From contig JAHLEZ010000001.1 in NCBI GenBank assembly GCA_020726505.1, forward strand, positions 1,550,001-1,614,000: a stretch of DNA of 64,000 nt, in the 5' to 3' direction. Source of the DNA: Leptodontidium sp. MPI-SDFR-AT-0119 (lineage: Eukaryota; Ascomycota; Leotiomycetes; Helotiales; Leptodontidiaceae). The position numbers were made by a program, and so were the translations under genes. Position 1 is the first letter of the stretch. Every line of letters begins with the position of its first letter. The notes under the pieces are model-generated. The model did no database searches. It was given only the letters and a program-made list of their open reading frames with translations, and was not told the origin of the DNA. This document shows positions 36,160-47,835 of the stretch, in pieces.

Positions 36160-37749
36160 TCATTTGATGTCTCCATATGAGGCTACATCCTCCACCCTCG
36201 CGCCTTCCAGCTCGCCCTTGGCCGTCAGCAACTTGACATTCCCCTTCTTCTCTTCGCTCCACTTCTTCAGGAAAGCCTCCAGCTCGGTCTTTGTCTCCTC
36301 ATCATCCTGCACCAGAAGAACAATCGCATCATACCCACCGGCACCAGGGACCACACCACCAGTAACACCCTTCACACCCCTCGTAACCGCATTAAGCAAC
36401 TCCGTCTGCTCCTCCGGCTCAATAGGTACACCAGAAGCCATGCTCATGTCCTTAATCAGAGCCCTGATGGCCACGAACGCCTCCGCAAGCTCGATAGCAC
36501 AGCCTTTAGTCAACTCCTCGGCCAGGAGATCATTACAGCCCTGGAGATCATCCCAGAGCTTGTTCGCCTCCTCAGCTTCGTTCTTGCGCCACTCGAGGAC
36601 TTTCTTCACCATTCCCACGGTCTGAGAGCCGCAGTCTACATCACACATCACCAATGCCATGCCCTTCGGGATCGTCACCCCGCCTTTCGAGATCTCCGTG
36701 TCCCATTTCTGTTCCGCGGTGTCCTCGACTACACTCTTGACACGGGTGGCGAAGTCTGGTGAGCTGGCCTCCCCGAGACTGGAGAGGATGGAGGGTGAGA
36801 AGCGCCGGTAGACGCATGTCCCGTATACGGCGGCGGCGACGTCGAAGCCGGAGCCTACTTTGCCTTGGGCGGCGCAGTGGGCGGCTTGGGCGAGATTGTG
36901 GAGTTTGGAGCGGCCTTCTTGGGAGGCGAGGGTGAAGATTGAGGAGGGGAGGTAGTGTGATAGGATGGCTCCTGTGAAGGCTGTTACGAGGGCGGCTGAG
37001 GAGCCAAGACCGGTCTTGTGGGCGTCTTGGAGACGGACGCCGAAGTCGGTGAATTTGTGGACGGCGGTTGGTGAGGAGAGGGTGGTGGATGAAGAGTTGG
37101 AGTAGTAGTCGTTGTCAGCGAGGATGGTGACTTTGGAGGGTTTGATGGTGGTTGAGAGGAGGGTGGAGATGTATGTTAAGGCGTAGGATAGGGCGGTTTC
37201 GACAAAGGGATTGCGAGATAATGGGATGGAGGAGTTGCTAGATGAGATTAGCAAGATTCATAGAGTACATAGACAGAGCACAAATTGCTCCATGTTGTTA
37301 TTGATAGCCCAACAGTCTAACAACCTCGAAGCGAGATCATCTGGATGTCAACATAGGTCTCGTGATAGAAACCACGTGATAAGACCGAGGAAAAAGGGGG
37401 CGGATTCGGAGATATCAAAACGGCATTCTCGGGGTCATAGAAAAGTCCTTCCTTTCCAGCCAACGTACCCTTGCAACTGAGTAACTTCCACCCCACCCTG
37501 ATCCTCAGCTAGACGATACCCATAGTTCCACGTTGCGTCCCGGAACTGCGGACTTTGCACGACAATCTCCGAGAGCTCGACGCCGCTCGAGCTGGTCTCG
37601 ATGTCCTGGACGATGACATGAATGCGCGCACTGAGTCCAAACACTAGACCAGTGTATGCTCGATCCAAAACCAGATATCCACCAGCCAGGAGGACTTTTC
37701 CTGGTGCGGAAACTGCTGTAGCTGCTGGAGGAGTAGGATTTGAAGACAT
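36160..37749 (-). CDS. ERG8: Phosphomevalonate kinase
   Basis: GHMP-family kinase that phosphorylates mevalonate-5-phosphate to the diphosphate in the cytosolic mevalonate pathway feeding ergosterol and isoprenoids. Two exons on the minus strand, 37749-37469 and 37237-36160, give 1359 nt, 452 residues, the expected size. Motif 1 SAPGKVLLAGGYLVLD lies near residue 14, the ATP-binding GLGSSAA at 170-176 and the third GHMP motif GAGGYDA at about 392-398. ATG 37749 follows an A-rich context (AGAAAAATG) and precedes the conserved N terminus; the frame also extends upstream without ATG. The intron, 231 nt (37468-37238), is long for this genome. Exon 2 begins with C-ending codons and ends with G-ending ones, the same internal skew switch as the gene at 27220. 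The PPR gene is divergent. Confidence 0.95.
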
Positions 37750-39086
37750 TTTTCTGTCTGTTTTGGTTTTTTTTTTGATAGTGGTCTGATTTTGGTGTGA
37801 GGTTTTTTGGGTATCTTTTGCTGCTGGATTGACTGTTTGTCTGAACACAGCTTGTCCAATGGAGGCCGGCCGAGGCAGTGATTCTGACTAGAGGCTGGAG
37901 ATGTGCGCGGCTTGCATTGACCGATCAATGCATATGGTCAATTCAGCGTGAATGGGAGTTGTAAGCCGGGTTGATAGTTCGCCGGATGCTTTTCTTAGGT
38001 TGACGAGGCGAGGCAGAGCAGAGGGGCACGCAAAAATCAAGAAGCCGATGTCCCACTCCTGCACCTGAAGCTGGATCGGATCTGATAAGCACAGGGATAT
38101 CTCGCTTACGGATACTCACATCTAGAGCAGAGGAGTGTGGGCCGTTATTCCCAGTGGCACTAGGACTGTCCTGTACTAGCACTGTGGGGTCAATCCGGCC
38201 ACTCGGGGCGATGGAAACGGGCTGAGCAAGAGCTGGGAGAGCTGCCAGCCCTGGAGCGGCAGGGATGTTCTGCCACTGCCGGCAGCTGAGTGGTCCGCTT
38301 ACGCTCTCCATCCCGGCTGTCTTCCGGCCTCCCGACCTCTCCCGACCGATGACTGTTCCTCCACCTCCCTCTTCCCTGTCCTTCGCCCTTCCACAGGCTT
38401 CCAGCGCAAAAAGGTTCCTTCATTCACACACGACACGACACGACCCGACAAACCGACTTTCCCCTTTCCTAACGACACAACCTCCCCTTCTGTCATCGCG
38501 CCTGATTCTTTCTCTTCGTTCCTTCCTTCCTGTACTCGTACCTCCCGTTCTATCTTCGCCCGCAAACGCAGCTGACCATTCGAACTCCCTCAATCCGGTT
38601 TACTGCATTCTGCAGCTCCCCTCAGCCTTCCCCGGGCACCAGCTCTACTCGTCATCAGCGTCGACCTAGCGCCTCGAGGCCCACGAACCTCATATTTGTC
38701 TTTCTCCCGTCTGCCTGCCTACTCCTGAGGCTTCTTCTATCATCCAGTCCTTAGGCCATTCATTGCCTTCCCACGGTCAACAAAACTTCGAACGCCACCT
38801 AATCAGAAGAACTTTTTACGTCCTCGACGTACACACTCAGTCGATCTCCTCGAGTCGACACCCCTTCCAGCAACGGAATCTCTACTCAATTCAATCAGCG
38901 CGTTTGTTTGGCGGCTTAGCTGTCAAATGAACCTGCATTCGCCGATTTAATTGAGATTTAATGTGAGTAATCATCTGCCTGTTGATGCGCCAGCTCCCCG
39001 AGGCCCAAGTAAAAACATCATCCCGAAGCTGACATCCGTTCTTGCAGTCTCCTCTCAGCCATTCTTGAGAGGTCAACCGTCACTAA
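37750..39086. promoter_or_regulatory. Divergent promoter region between ERG8 and the PPR gene
   Basis: 1.3 kb shared by two divergent genes. The right part (38300-38900) is CT-rich on the plus strand, typical of the approach to a fungal transcription start. No frame here has gene-like content. Confidence 0.5.
38964..39047 (+). other. Probable 5' UTR intron of the PPR gene
   Basis: GTGAGT donor at 38964 and CTTGCAG acceptor ending at 39047, 84 nt, finishing 39 bases before the start codon of the PPR gene. An in-frame TAA directly precedes that ATG, so the intron would lie in the leader. Confidence 0.5.
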
Positions 39087-42000
39087 ATGCCAATCTACTC
39101 CAACATCGCATCGACACTTGCACGTCAAGGTCCCAAAACATTCACACACGGTTACGCTCAATCCGTCGTTGCTGCTACCCATCCCCAAGTCTACGCTTCC
39201 TCCAACAGACCCGGATTCGGCCTCAATCGACGTGCCAGCAAAGCCGGTCACTTCCCCTCATACAGTTTCCAAAATGCATTCCACAACAGTGCCCAGTCTT
39301 CGAGTACGGTCCAGCTGGTCCGCCACGAGAAGACTGATGGAGGTTTAGATGCATATTTCGAGGCTTGGAAGAAGCAAAATGCAACAGGCGAGGCAGATAA
39401 GGAGTGGGCTCAATTCCAGTTCCCGAAGCGCATCGAGTGGAAGCCTTTGATCGAGGTTGAAGAAGGCCGAAGCAATGTGCAAAGTCAGACTGTGGAAGCT
39501 GCTCCTGTACCAGAGAGATCATACAGTGCGAGCGCGGTAGATGATATCCACAAATTGGTCGCCGAGGAGGAAGCCGCTCTGGCCAAGATTGATGCTGCTA
39601 TCGAGAAGGAAATCAAGTCGCGAAATGACCAGGCAATTTTCGAGGCTGAATTGAGCATTGTTGCAGCACGAGTCCCTACGCCACCTCGAACTTCGTCTCC
39701 AGCTTTGTCTTCTGAGTCTGGATTCTTAAGATCGCCCGCCACTTCAGCTACCACTCTTAGCACAGCTTCCGAGCTTCAGTCCCAGAGCTATGCTGAGCAT
39801 CTCACAAAGTTGTCTGAGGCTGGACGATATGCCGAGATCCCAGCAGTCTTTGAGGCAATGCTGGTGGCCAACATTCAGCCCACAGCATCAGCTTACAATG
39901 CTCTTTTGGATGCAGCTATCCACCTGCCAGCGGAGAGAATCCAAGTAGTCCCAAAGGCACTTGATGTCTACTCTGATATGCTGCGCCGCAAGGTCCTACC
40001 AAACACCGCCACATACAACACTCTCATCAACCTAATTTCTTCCCGATCAATTGAGGTTTCTTCGCTGAAACAGTCTTTGGAGGAGAAGCGTGCTCGTTTC
40101 GGTGGTATGGAGGAGCCTGGCAAGTTCATGTTCGCCTCGAGCGAGTTTGAATTTGCCATTTTGGCTGAGGATGATCGATTGGACCTTGCTGTACGAATGT
40201 TCGAGGCTTCAATCAGTCTTCGCACAGATCGCTCATACCCACCCGAGACCTACCACAAATTAATTCAAGCTTGTTCCGAGGCTGGTAGAATTCCAGACAT
40301 GATCAGATTTTATGAACACATGGAGGCTAGTAAGGTTGTTCCGCTTTCAGCCACGTTTTCTCCCATGATTCAAGGTTTCACCCAGATTGGAGATTTGAAT
40401 AGCGTCGTCGAGTGCTACGACGAGTACAAACAACTCGCCATCAACGACGATCAAGGAAAGATCCAACTTACAGATCGACAAGACGCCCAGGTTTACGCTG
40501 CAGTTGTCAAGGCTTACGTCAAATCCGACAGAATGGAGGGAGCCGTTCAGTTTTACCAGAAAATCCTTGAGGCTTATCCGGAGAAGGTTGCGGAATTGGG
40601 AGATTGTGTTGTCAATGGAGGTCTCGTTCAAGGCTTCCTTGACAGAGGAAAGCTCACAGAGGCTCTTGCATGGGCCGAAGCTCTCAGTGGGTCCATCAAG
40701 AGTGAGGCAATGGGCAATATCGCTGCTCGTGCAGCCGACAAAGATGAGGAGTCGATCGCAGTTGCGGCTTTCTCGCACGTCTCCCTCAATTCTGACATCG
40801 CAACCCCTGCTATGGCCATGTTGGCTCTCAGTGTGCGACAAGGTAATGTTCCAGCAGCTCAGAGATACTGGCAATACCTGTCAGCTCCTGAGATGAATGT
40901 TTCATCGTCCTTCATTGAACCAGCTGCTATGTATGCTGTTGCGATGATCGGTTCGGGTCAAGTTCTCGAGGGTCTCACTCAATCCGAGCAAATGTTCGCC
41001 CGTATTCGATCATCCGTCGAATCAACTACTCACCTTCAAGATGAGATTGAAGAGGGAATGGAGTTCATCAATCGATTCATGACAGCACGTGGCATCACTG
41101 ATCCCCGTCTTCACCAAGAGGCCCCTGTCTACCAGGACTTTGCTCCAGTTCAGTACCCTGCTGTACCAGCCTACGAGGACACATTCGACCCATATGCCGG
41201 ATCTACTGACTTCAAGGGCTCTGCTTTGATTGCCGATGAACTTGAGAAGGGTAGCAGTGGTCGTGCCAAGGTTTCTCGTCTCAACGAGGCACTAGGTAGA
41301 TTCAGAAACATGCGTCGCGCTGGCCGTCACCCACGTTACATCACTTACGCCAAGCTCATTGCTGCCGCCGCTCGAGAGGAGCGCATGAATCTAGTTCACG
41401 ATATTCTCGGCATGGCTAGATCTGATGTTCCTCTTCTTCCTCAGTACTCGGTTGTTCGCTACGGCTGGGTTTCGATTCTTGACGCTATGGTTGGAGCCTG
41501 TCTGACTCTGGGAAACCGTACTTTGGCCGCTCAATACCACCAAGAGCTCCTCGACATGGGTGCTGCTCCAACTGCCAACACTTTCGGTCTCTACATTACC
41601 ACATTGAAAGAGTCGACCAAGACCTTTGATGAGGCTAGCGAGGCAGTCAAGATCTTCCACCGTGCCAAGTCTGAGGGTGTTGAGCCTTCATCGTTCCTCT
41701 ACAACGCACTCATCGGTAAGCTTGGAAAGGCCCGTCGTATCGATGACTGCCTTTTCTACTTTGCTGAGATGCGTGCCCTCGGTATCCGACCAACCAGCGT
41801 TACCTATGGCACAATTGTCAATGCTCTTTGCCGTGTCAGTGATGAGAAGTTTGCCGAGGAGTTGTTCGAGGAGATGGAATCGATGCCAAACTACAAGGCT
41901 CGCCCTGCACCATACAACAGCTTGATGCAATTCTTCTTGACCACCAAGCGTGACAAGAGCAAGGTCCTGGCATACTACGAGCGAATGAAGAGCAAGGGTA

Positions 42001-42599
42001 TTCAGCCAACAAACCATACCTTCAAGCTTCTTGTCGATACTCATGCCACACTCGAACCAGTCAACATGCCGGCTGCCGAAGCCATTCTTGACGTCATTCG
42101 CAGCACTGGTCAACGACCTGAGGCTGTTCACTACTCATCTTTGATCCACGCCAAGGGTTGTGTTCTGCACGATATGGAGGGAGCCAAAGCTGTTTTCGAC
42201 TCTGTTATGGCCGACTCGTCCATCCGTCCTCAAGCATGCCTCTACCAAGCCCTCTTTGAATCAATGGTCGCTAATCACCGAGTCGCCGAAACCGAGCCTA
42301 TCCTTCGCGAGATGTCTCGACGAGGTGTCGACATGACCCCCTATATCGCCAACACTCTCATCCATGGTTGGGCCAATGAGCTCAATATTGACCGAGCCAG
42401 ATCGATCTTTGCATCTGTCAGCCGTGAGAAGAGAGAGCCAAGTACCTACGAAGCCATGACCCGAGCCTATCTTGCTGTTGAGGATAGACTTAGCGCCAAG
42501 ACTGTCGTCCAGGAAATGCTAAGTCGTGGATATCCTGGAGCTGTCTCCAACAAGATCCTCGAACTACTTGGAGGTGGACACGCTGAGAATGCCGCTTAA
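39087..42599 (+). CDS. Large mitochondrial pentatricopeptide-repeat (PPR) protein
   Basis: Single exon, 1170 residues. The PPR helical-hairpin pattern is clear: YNALLDAAI and YNTLINLIS near 270-315, YHKLIQACSEAG near 390, FSPMIQGFTQIG near 425, YAAVVKAYVKSDR near 470, and a second array from about 830 to the C terminus (FLYNALIGKLGKARR, YGTIVNALCRVSD, YNSLMQFFLTTKR, ANTLIHGWANE). PPR proteins bind organellar RNA and act in its processing, stability or translation. The first 70 residues have almost no acidic side chains and several Arg/Lys, fitting a mitochondrial presequence. Size and layout recall fungal CYA5-like COX1 expression factors, but I cannot assign the ortholog. ATG 39087 is preceded directly by an in-frame TAA. 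Base use is even, with no skew switch. Confidence 0.85.
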   Translation: MPIYSNIASTLARQGPKTFTHGYAQSVVAATHPQVYASSNRPGFGLNRRASKAGHFPSYSFQNAFHNSAQSSSTVQLVRHEKTDGGLDAYFEAWKKQNATGEADKEWAQFQFPKRIEWKPLIEVEEGRSNVQSQTVEAAPVPERSYSASAVDDIHKLVAEEEAALAKIDAAIEKEIKSRNDQAIFEAELSIVAARVPTPPRTSSPALSSESGFLRSPATSATTLSTASELQSQSYAEHLTKLSEAGRYAEIPAVFEAMLVANIQPTASAYNALLDAAIHLPAERIQVVPKALDVYSDMLRRKVLPNTATYNTLINLISSRSIEVSSLKQSLEEKRARFGGMEEPGKFMFASSEFEFAILAEDDRLDLAVRMFEASISLRTDRSYPPETYHKLIQACSEAGRIPDMIRFYEHMEASKVVPLSATFSPMIQGFTQIGDLNSVVECYDEYKQLAINDDQGKIQLTDRQDAQVYAAVVKAYVKSDRMEGAVQFYQKILEAYPEKVAELGDCVVNGGLVQGFLDRGKLTEALAWAEALSGSIKSEAMGNIAARAADKDEESIAVAAFSHVSLNSDIATPAMAMLALSVRQGNVPAAQRYWQYLSAPEMNVSSSFIEPAAMYAVAMIGSGQVLEGLTQSEQMFARIRSSVESTTHLQDEIEEGMEFINRFMTARGITDPRLHQEAPVYQDFAPVQYPAVPAYEDTFDPYAGSTDFKGSALIADELEKGSSGRAKVSRLNEALGRFRNMRRAGRHPRYITYAKLIAAAAREERMNLVHDILGMARSDVPLLPQYSVVRYGWVSILDAMVGACLTLGNRTLAAQYHQELLDMGAAPTANTFGLYITTLKESTKTFDEASEAVKIFHRAKSEGVEPSSFLYNALIGKLGKARRIDDCLFYFAEMRALGIRPTSVTYGTIVNALCRVSDEKFAEELFEEMESMPNYKARPAPYNSLMQFFLTTKRDKSKVLAYYERMKSKGIQPTNHTFKLLVDTHATLEPVNMPAAEAILDVIRSTGQRPEAVHYSSLIHAKGCVLHDMEGAKAVFDSVMADSSIRPQACLYQALFESMVANHRVAETEPILREMSRRGVDMTPYIANTLIHGWANELNIDRARSIFASVSREKREPSTYEAMTRAYLAVEDRLSAKTVVQEMLSRGYPGAVSNKILELLGGGHAENAA

Positions 42600-43342
42600 A
42601 TCCCATGCTTCTTCATTGTCTATACATCTCATCAGTCGATGATCTGTTTATAGACGATTGGCATTCTACATGCGTTTTTCTTTTGTCATTGATACCCGTG
42701 CCTTTTTGCACACCTTCGATATTGCGGATTGGTTGGGGGTATCAAGGTCGTTTTCTTGATGACCTATTTCATTTGTCATTGGTCTAAAAATTAATGCTCT
42801 GTTGCGGTGTACCAACATTGAGCGGGAGTTATGGAGTTCAGAATGGAATGGAGGAGGGTGCATGGATGCTTTTGAAGTCAGTCACGGCCTGGTGTGTTTA
42901 ATGAGCAGCGATGGAGCGGGGAAATACGGAATTGTGTGTGCGCGCGTGCAAAAAGGAAAGACAAATCTCAACTCCTCATCTAGCGGCGGTGATCACGATC
43001 ATAAAGATTGATTGTTGTTGATCCCGACCAGCTTGGATGATTGTGTAACAATAGAAAGAAGTAAAAATGAATATCGGCCAGAATGGCTTTGGTATATCTA
43101 AAGACGAGATCTTCGTGCTTGCTTAGCTTCCTGTGAACTCCTTTTTGCGATTCTTGCCGTGAACAAACACCTCGAATGTAGTCCCACCGTCCCTTGCTAT
43201 CTGTCCTCCGCCTTAACAAAGGCCTTCTCAAAAATCCTTAATAATTACTCCATATCCCCCTTTTCTGATTCTCAATACAAGGTAAATTCCTTCTTCCAAC
43301 CCGCTAGCCCAACTTATCATCAACTCACATCATCACCTCACC
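42600..43342. other. Intergenic region between convergent genes
   Basis: 743 bases with the 3' UTRs of the PPR gene and of the doubtful gene at 43343. No gene-like frame. Confidence 0.5.
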
Positions 43343-44006
43343 TCACACCCCCCAACTCCTGCTCCACAACCTCCTCTTCCCCTCACCACTCCTCCTCCCA
43401 TGCCCCTCCCGCTCCTGTTCCGCAGCAAGCAAAACCTCCTCATAAAACGGGAACCCAACTCTGATTGCCGGGAGTCCCATACTCATCCCCTCTCCATCCC
43501 TTTCACTTGATCTCCGTCCTTCACTTTCACTTACACTCCCGCTTGATCTCGAACTGGCTATCGCGCTACTCCCGCTACTCCCACTACCGCTCTCATTCCT
43601 CCCTTCCCCACACGAGACGATATGAGGCGGCGTGACCATCCCACTTGCTGTCCGTGTATGACTTCCTGTCCTAGTCCCTGTTTCTGTGCTTGAACTTGAA
43701 CTTGAGAGGGAGAATGTCGAGCTTGATAACCCGAAATTCGAGATGAAAGAATTCCGCTTCGATGATAATGATAATGGGGAGGCTCTTGACCCGGATTTTG
43801 CTTTCCTGGAGGAGGGAACGGATAGTATCTCTGGTGGGATCGGGAGGGTTGATGCGGTTCGTTTCTTGCGGGAGGGGTGTCCTGGTTTGGGGGAGGGGGT
43901 AGCGCCGCGAGGTTGGGTGGTTGGGGGTGTAGGGGGGGTTTGGAAGGGGGAGGGAGGTGGGTGGTTGTGGATGGGAGGAGGAGGGATGGGATTGTGGAGC
44001 GCCCAT
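43343..44006 (-). CDS. Doubtful Ser/Pro-rich hypothetical protein, frame interrupted
   Basis: On the minus strand one frame is open from about 44170 down to a stop at 43343, but has no ATG before 43639. Its translation looks coherent: a basic Pro-rich segment (KPGHPSRKKRTASTLPIPP), then a Ser-rich stretch, then an ending with VGFPFYEEVLLAAEQERE. The first ATG after the TATA-like TATTTAAG (about 44345) is at 44006 and lies in a different frame that stops at 43671. A single-base change in the seven-base G/C run at 43932-43938 would join that ATG to the longer frame, giving roughly 220 residues. It could be a sequencing error, a real frameshift or an unseen intron. The opposite strand is also open, an effect of composition. 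No family is recognised. Confidence 0.35.
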
Positions 44007-47000
44007 TTTCTTCTTCCTTTTTTTTTTCGAGGTGGTGTTTTGAGGGGTTTGAGGGGTTTGAGAGGACGTTGGACACTTCTTCTTCTTTTTGGTGAGAGGT
44101 GTATAGTCCTTGTAAAAGGTGTGGCTTTCGTTGGGGGACGGTTTTGTCTTTCCTTAGGAAATCACTTTGGTAGGAGGCAGAGAAGATTTTTGGTTGTGGT
44201 TCGTTGAGAAGATGAAGTTAGAACTCGAGATGGCTTTCGTGTCGTGGGATCTCAGCAAGTGAGTGAGTGAGTAGGTATTTGTTGATTTTGTTTGGCGGGA
44301 AATATATCCGGGACGGATATTTCAAGGGACGGGAGTCTTGAACTTAAATAGAGTGATGGGTAAGATTGAGTGAGGGTTTGCACAAGGGTTAATGAGGATA
44401 TATTGAGATGAGATGAGGCTAATGAGTCAATAGATGACTGATGAATTATGAGCCGAGATGAGATGAGAACAGAATATCAAGCCAAGTCACTCCAATTCTC
44501 AACACGAGAGGCAAAGAAAGAGAAAATCTCACCCGTCAGATTGTGCTCCGTCTCTTATACTATATTTATTTATGGATTTTCAATGTGGGGTTGACCTGAC
44601 CCGACCTACCTAGTATCTGCCAACGAGTCCGTGATGATGCCACCAAAACAGAGTTAAAGGGATGCTTGCAGCTAGAGGAACGCCCATCCCGTCTTGGCTA
44701 TGGTCGTGTTTTGCATATTTTACGTGAGTGTTTGATGGTTAGAGGCTCGGCTAGCAGGAGTCCAAGGGACTCGTGGGGATGTGATTGGAAGGCAGGTTAT
44801 CGGCGGAGGAATATCTTACCTGTGCAGAGGATGAGGGGAATGCGTGCTCGGGTTATTTGTTGATGTGATGTGAGGTGGTGATGGGTTTGAATCGGATGCA
44901 AAGCTGTGTAGTAAGTTGCCAAATTGCTATGACGTTTCGGAGTGTTAGGCAGTGCAGTGCTTTTTGACCCTTTGGCTCTTGTTGTTTTGACTGTGGGAGG
45001 ATGTGTTTGTGAAGTCATTGCAGGGAACCAACTTTATTCCCGGACCGCCGGGTCGAATTGACTTTTCTTTTGGCGAGGATCTCTCTAGATTTGAGTTCTT
45101 GTGAGCTTACTTGGGAATGCCTAGTTGTCAGATTTGCTCCACCGTGCTGACAAGTTTTACGGTGGAGGAAGATGAAAAAAATTCTCTCGGGCCTTGGTGT
45201 AAGCGTCTCGGTCCGCTTGGTACTGTAGGTAGAGCAGAGTATTATGGATCGGGTACGAGCGAGGGGTTCTTTCGTCCCGCTCGTGTCAAGGCGTGATTTG
45301 AGGGGTTCGTGGTGTTAGTGCTTGTGTTAGTGGTGTTGGTGTTGGTTTTGCGGCTGATGGGACTTGGTATTTATTGATGGTCTGGTCTGGTCTGTCTGTC
45401 ACTGTTTGGCGCTTCCCTGTCTGTGAAAGCTCCAATAGTCAAAGGTTGAAGTTTTGCCGCCAGGTACAGTACGAGTATGCGCGAACCTTCTGTCTCCTGT
45501 CTATCCCACGTTTTATCCGTCGGTCCCAGAGTTTCCTTCTCACTAACTCCCAAATATTGAATCCAGAAGAATCTGAAGTATTCGCTTCCCGGATTTCACT
45601 GAGTATGGTACCCTAGGGATGACAACCACGTGTAATTTATTGGGAATTCGTAGAATTTTGTCTTAGATCTGCGATCATGCTCGATCATGATCAAGAGTGA
45701 AATAACTCGAGGCCATGTGTTAATTCGTCTGTTCATACTGTAGCGAATGCAAGCGGTCTGTATCCGTACTGCCCCGTCTCATCCTAGTGTCTTGGAGCTT
45801 GGTTTAGGTACTCGCGCCGGCTGCCGATGCACCGAATCCGTACAGTAGTAGGCACTGTAGTCTTGTAGTGTAGTGTAGTGTAGTGTAGTGCAGGACAAGA
45901 CGGGAAAAATCCCTCTTCTCTCCTCATGAAAACCCTCTGTTCTCTTGGGCCTTGGTCTTGTCTTTCGTCTTGAGTCTCGCTGCCTTGCTTCGCCATCGGA
46001 TTATGACGAGTTTCTCATTGCTGTTTGACGAAAAAGTGATCACCAGGTTGGTTTTTCATCAGAAGAGAGAGGTGTGAATGGCCATTTAGGTGGAAGTGAG
46101 GGGCGGCGGACAGTGGGAGACTCAGCCTTGTTGATCGTCGGGCCTTGGGGGTCAAGTGACGTTGAGGGACGGGAGGCTCAGATCTGATCAGATCAGGGGT
46201 TCGCTCGCTCGCTCGAGCTAGACCTGAGTTGGCAGGCGAGACAGTTGTTGTTTGATAAGGGGAAGGGTCTTTGCTTTTGTCGTTTTGTCTGTGAGGTGAC
46301 ATTCCGTAGAGAAGATGGCTAGCGAGTGAGGCGTATATATTCGTCTATTTATTCATTGCTAAAGAGGGCTGTGGTGTTTGCTGGCTGGCATCGCATGGAG
46401 GGTCATCAACTGGAATCCTCAAGGATTTGTAGCACCCAGACGAGAACGAGAACGAGAATTGAGATTCTGCCACTTGATCTTCACGGGCTCTGCGAGTGTG
46501 GGACCGACTCTTTTTGTCAATTGGTCGTCCTTATTCCCACAACGGTCCTGCTGAATGAATCATCGTTGTTGTCAAGTCCGAACTTGCTGTCGAAGTATCA
46601 TGCATTCATCATTCTGCAGTACTTTCAGACACGTTCCTGCTGAATAACACGTACAGCTTTCTTGACCTTTTGTTTGTGAGTACTAAGTAGCTTGTCTGAC
46701 TTGTACGTGTCTTAGTTATTATACTGCTTTCTTATTGGCAGGAATGTTGGAATTCCGATGCAATGAGAAACCATGATGTATTTATTGACCAGTGGCATCG
46801 TGCGCTACCTGCGAATGTTTGTTGGCTGTCGTCTCATACGAAACGGAATGGAAACCTGTTTTTATACTCTCCACTGTGAATGTGTAGTCTATTCTCACCT
46901 ACTAAACCTATTCAATGGCCCTGCTATCCACAAGTTCACCTGTCACTCCCTGCAAACTTTCAATTGAATCCTTCTAATAGAAGTTAATTAGAGGAACAAT

Positions 47001-47835
47001 TCGTACTTCATGACCAGGCTCAGGCTCAGTTTGGTAATTGCCATGCTTGAGTGCTTTACATTTTCGTAATCCTCTGAATCCGCCTGTGAACTGGATGAAA
47101 GTGCTCAACTCAACCTGTGTCTACAATCCTGCCTGGCAGCGGCCAGTGACTTACAAACATATACCACGATCTGTCATTTGACTAGTCTAGAAACTAGACG
47201 AGGGTAGCACATATCCGACATTTATATCATGGCAACGTTGCACCAAACTACTTCCAGATGGTGCAGTATCAACTTCATCAGAACTTGGAGCTTCTACAGT
47301 TTACGTACAACCTGATCGCCTATTGTTGACATATGGAGTAATTGTGTTTGACGCAGCGTCATGGAGAGTAAAAACGCATTGGTGAAATGGCGTCATGTAG
47401 TAGCAGTCCTGCCCAACATTGCATTATGCTTTGCAAGCTTGGGATTGTCTAGCTGAGGGAGGTTCCAGAGAAGACGACGGTGCTTCATGAGTATCTATTG
47501 AAAGAGTAGGAAGAATGCAGTGAATGATACTTCACAACGAAGAGTCCTTTATACCGCAGAAGTGGCTTGATTGCCGAGTGATGGTGTATTGATGGCCTAA
47601 CTTAACATCTGAGGAAGAACTCGCGAACACTTCACTGAGTTTCTGGCATACTGTCACTTACAGCAATGGCACGGTCAGGTATAAGAAGAAAACGAGCAGA
47701 AAACGAAGCGAACAAGTCTTCATGAATATGGTAACTGTGTTTTTTTCAGGTGCGACAAGAGGACAAAAGTCATAAACACCGCCGCAAGTATGGCTCGTCT
47801 ACCCAAAAGATTTTTTAAGGGTACATTGCAAAGAC
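44007..47835. other. Gene-poor region
   Basis: 3.8 kb without a supportable gene. The left end is the promoter of the doubtful minus-strand gene; the right end includes the 3' UTR of PAN6. On the minus strand a 73-codon frame starts at ATG 45018, ends at 44797 and carries a good GTAAGA donor before its stop. It could be a leader exon, but no partner exon was found. Confidence 0.5.
45866..45890. repeat. (TAGTG)5 microsatellite
   Basis: Five perfect TAGTG units in intergenic DNA. Confidence 0.9.

Noticed and set aside
43686..44207. Plus-strand frame of 173 codons opposite the Ser/Pro-rich candidate
   Set aside because: Gly- and Trp-rich translation caused by G-rich composition; the opposite strand gives a more coherent protein.
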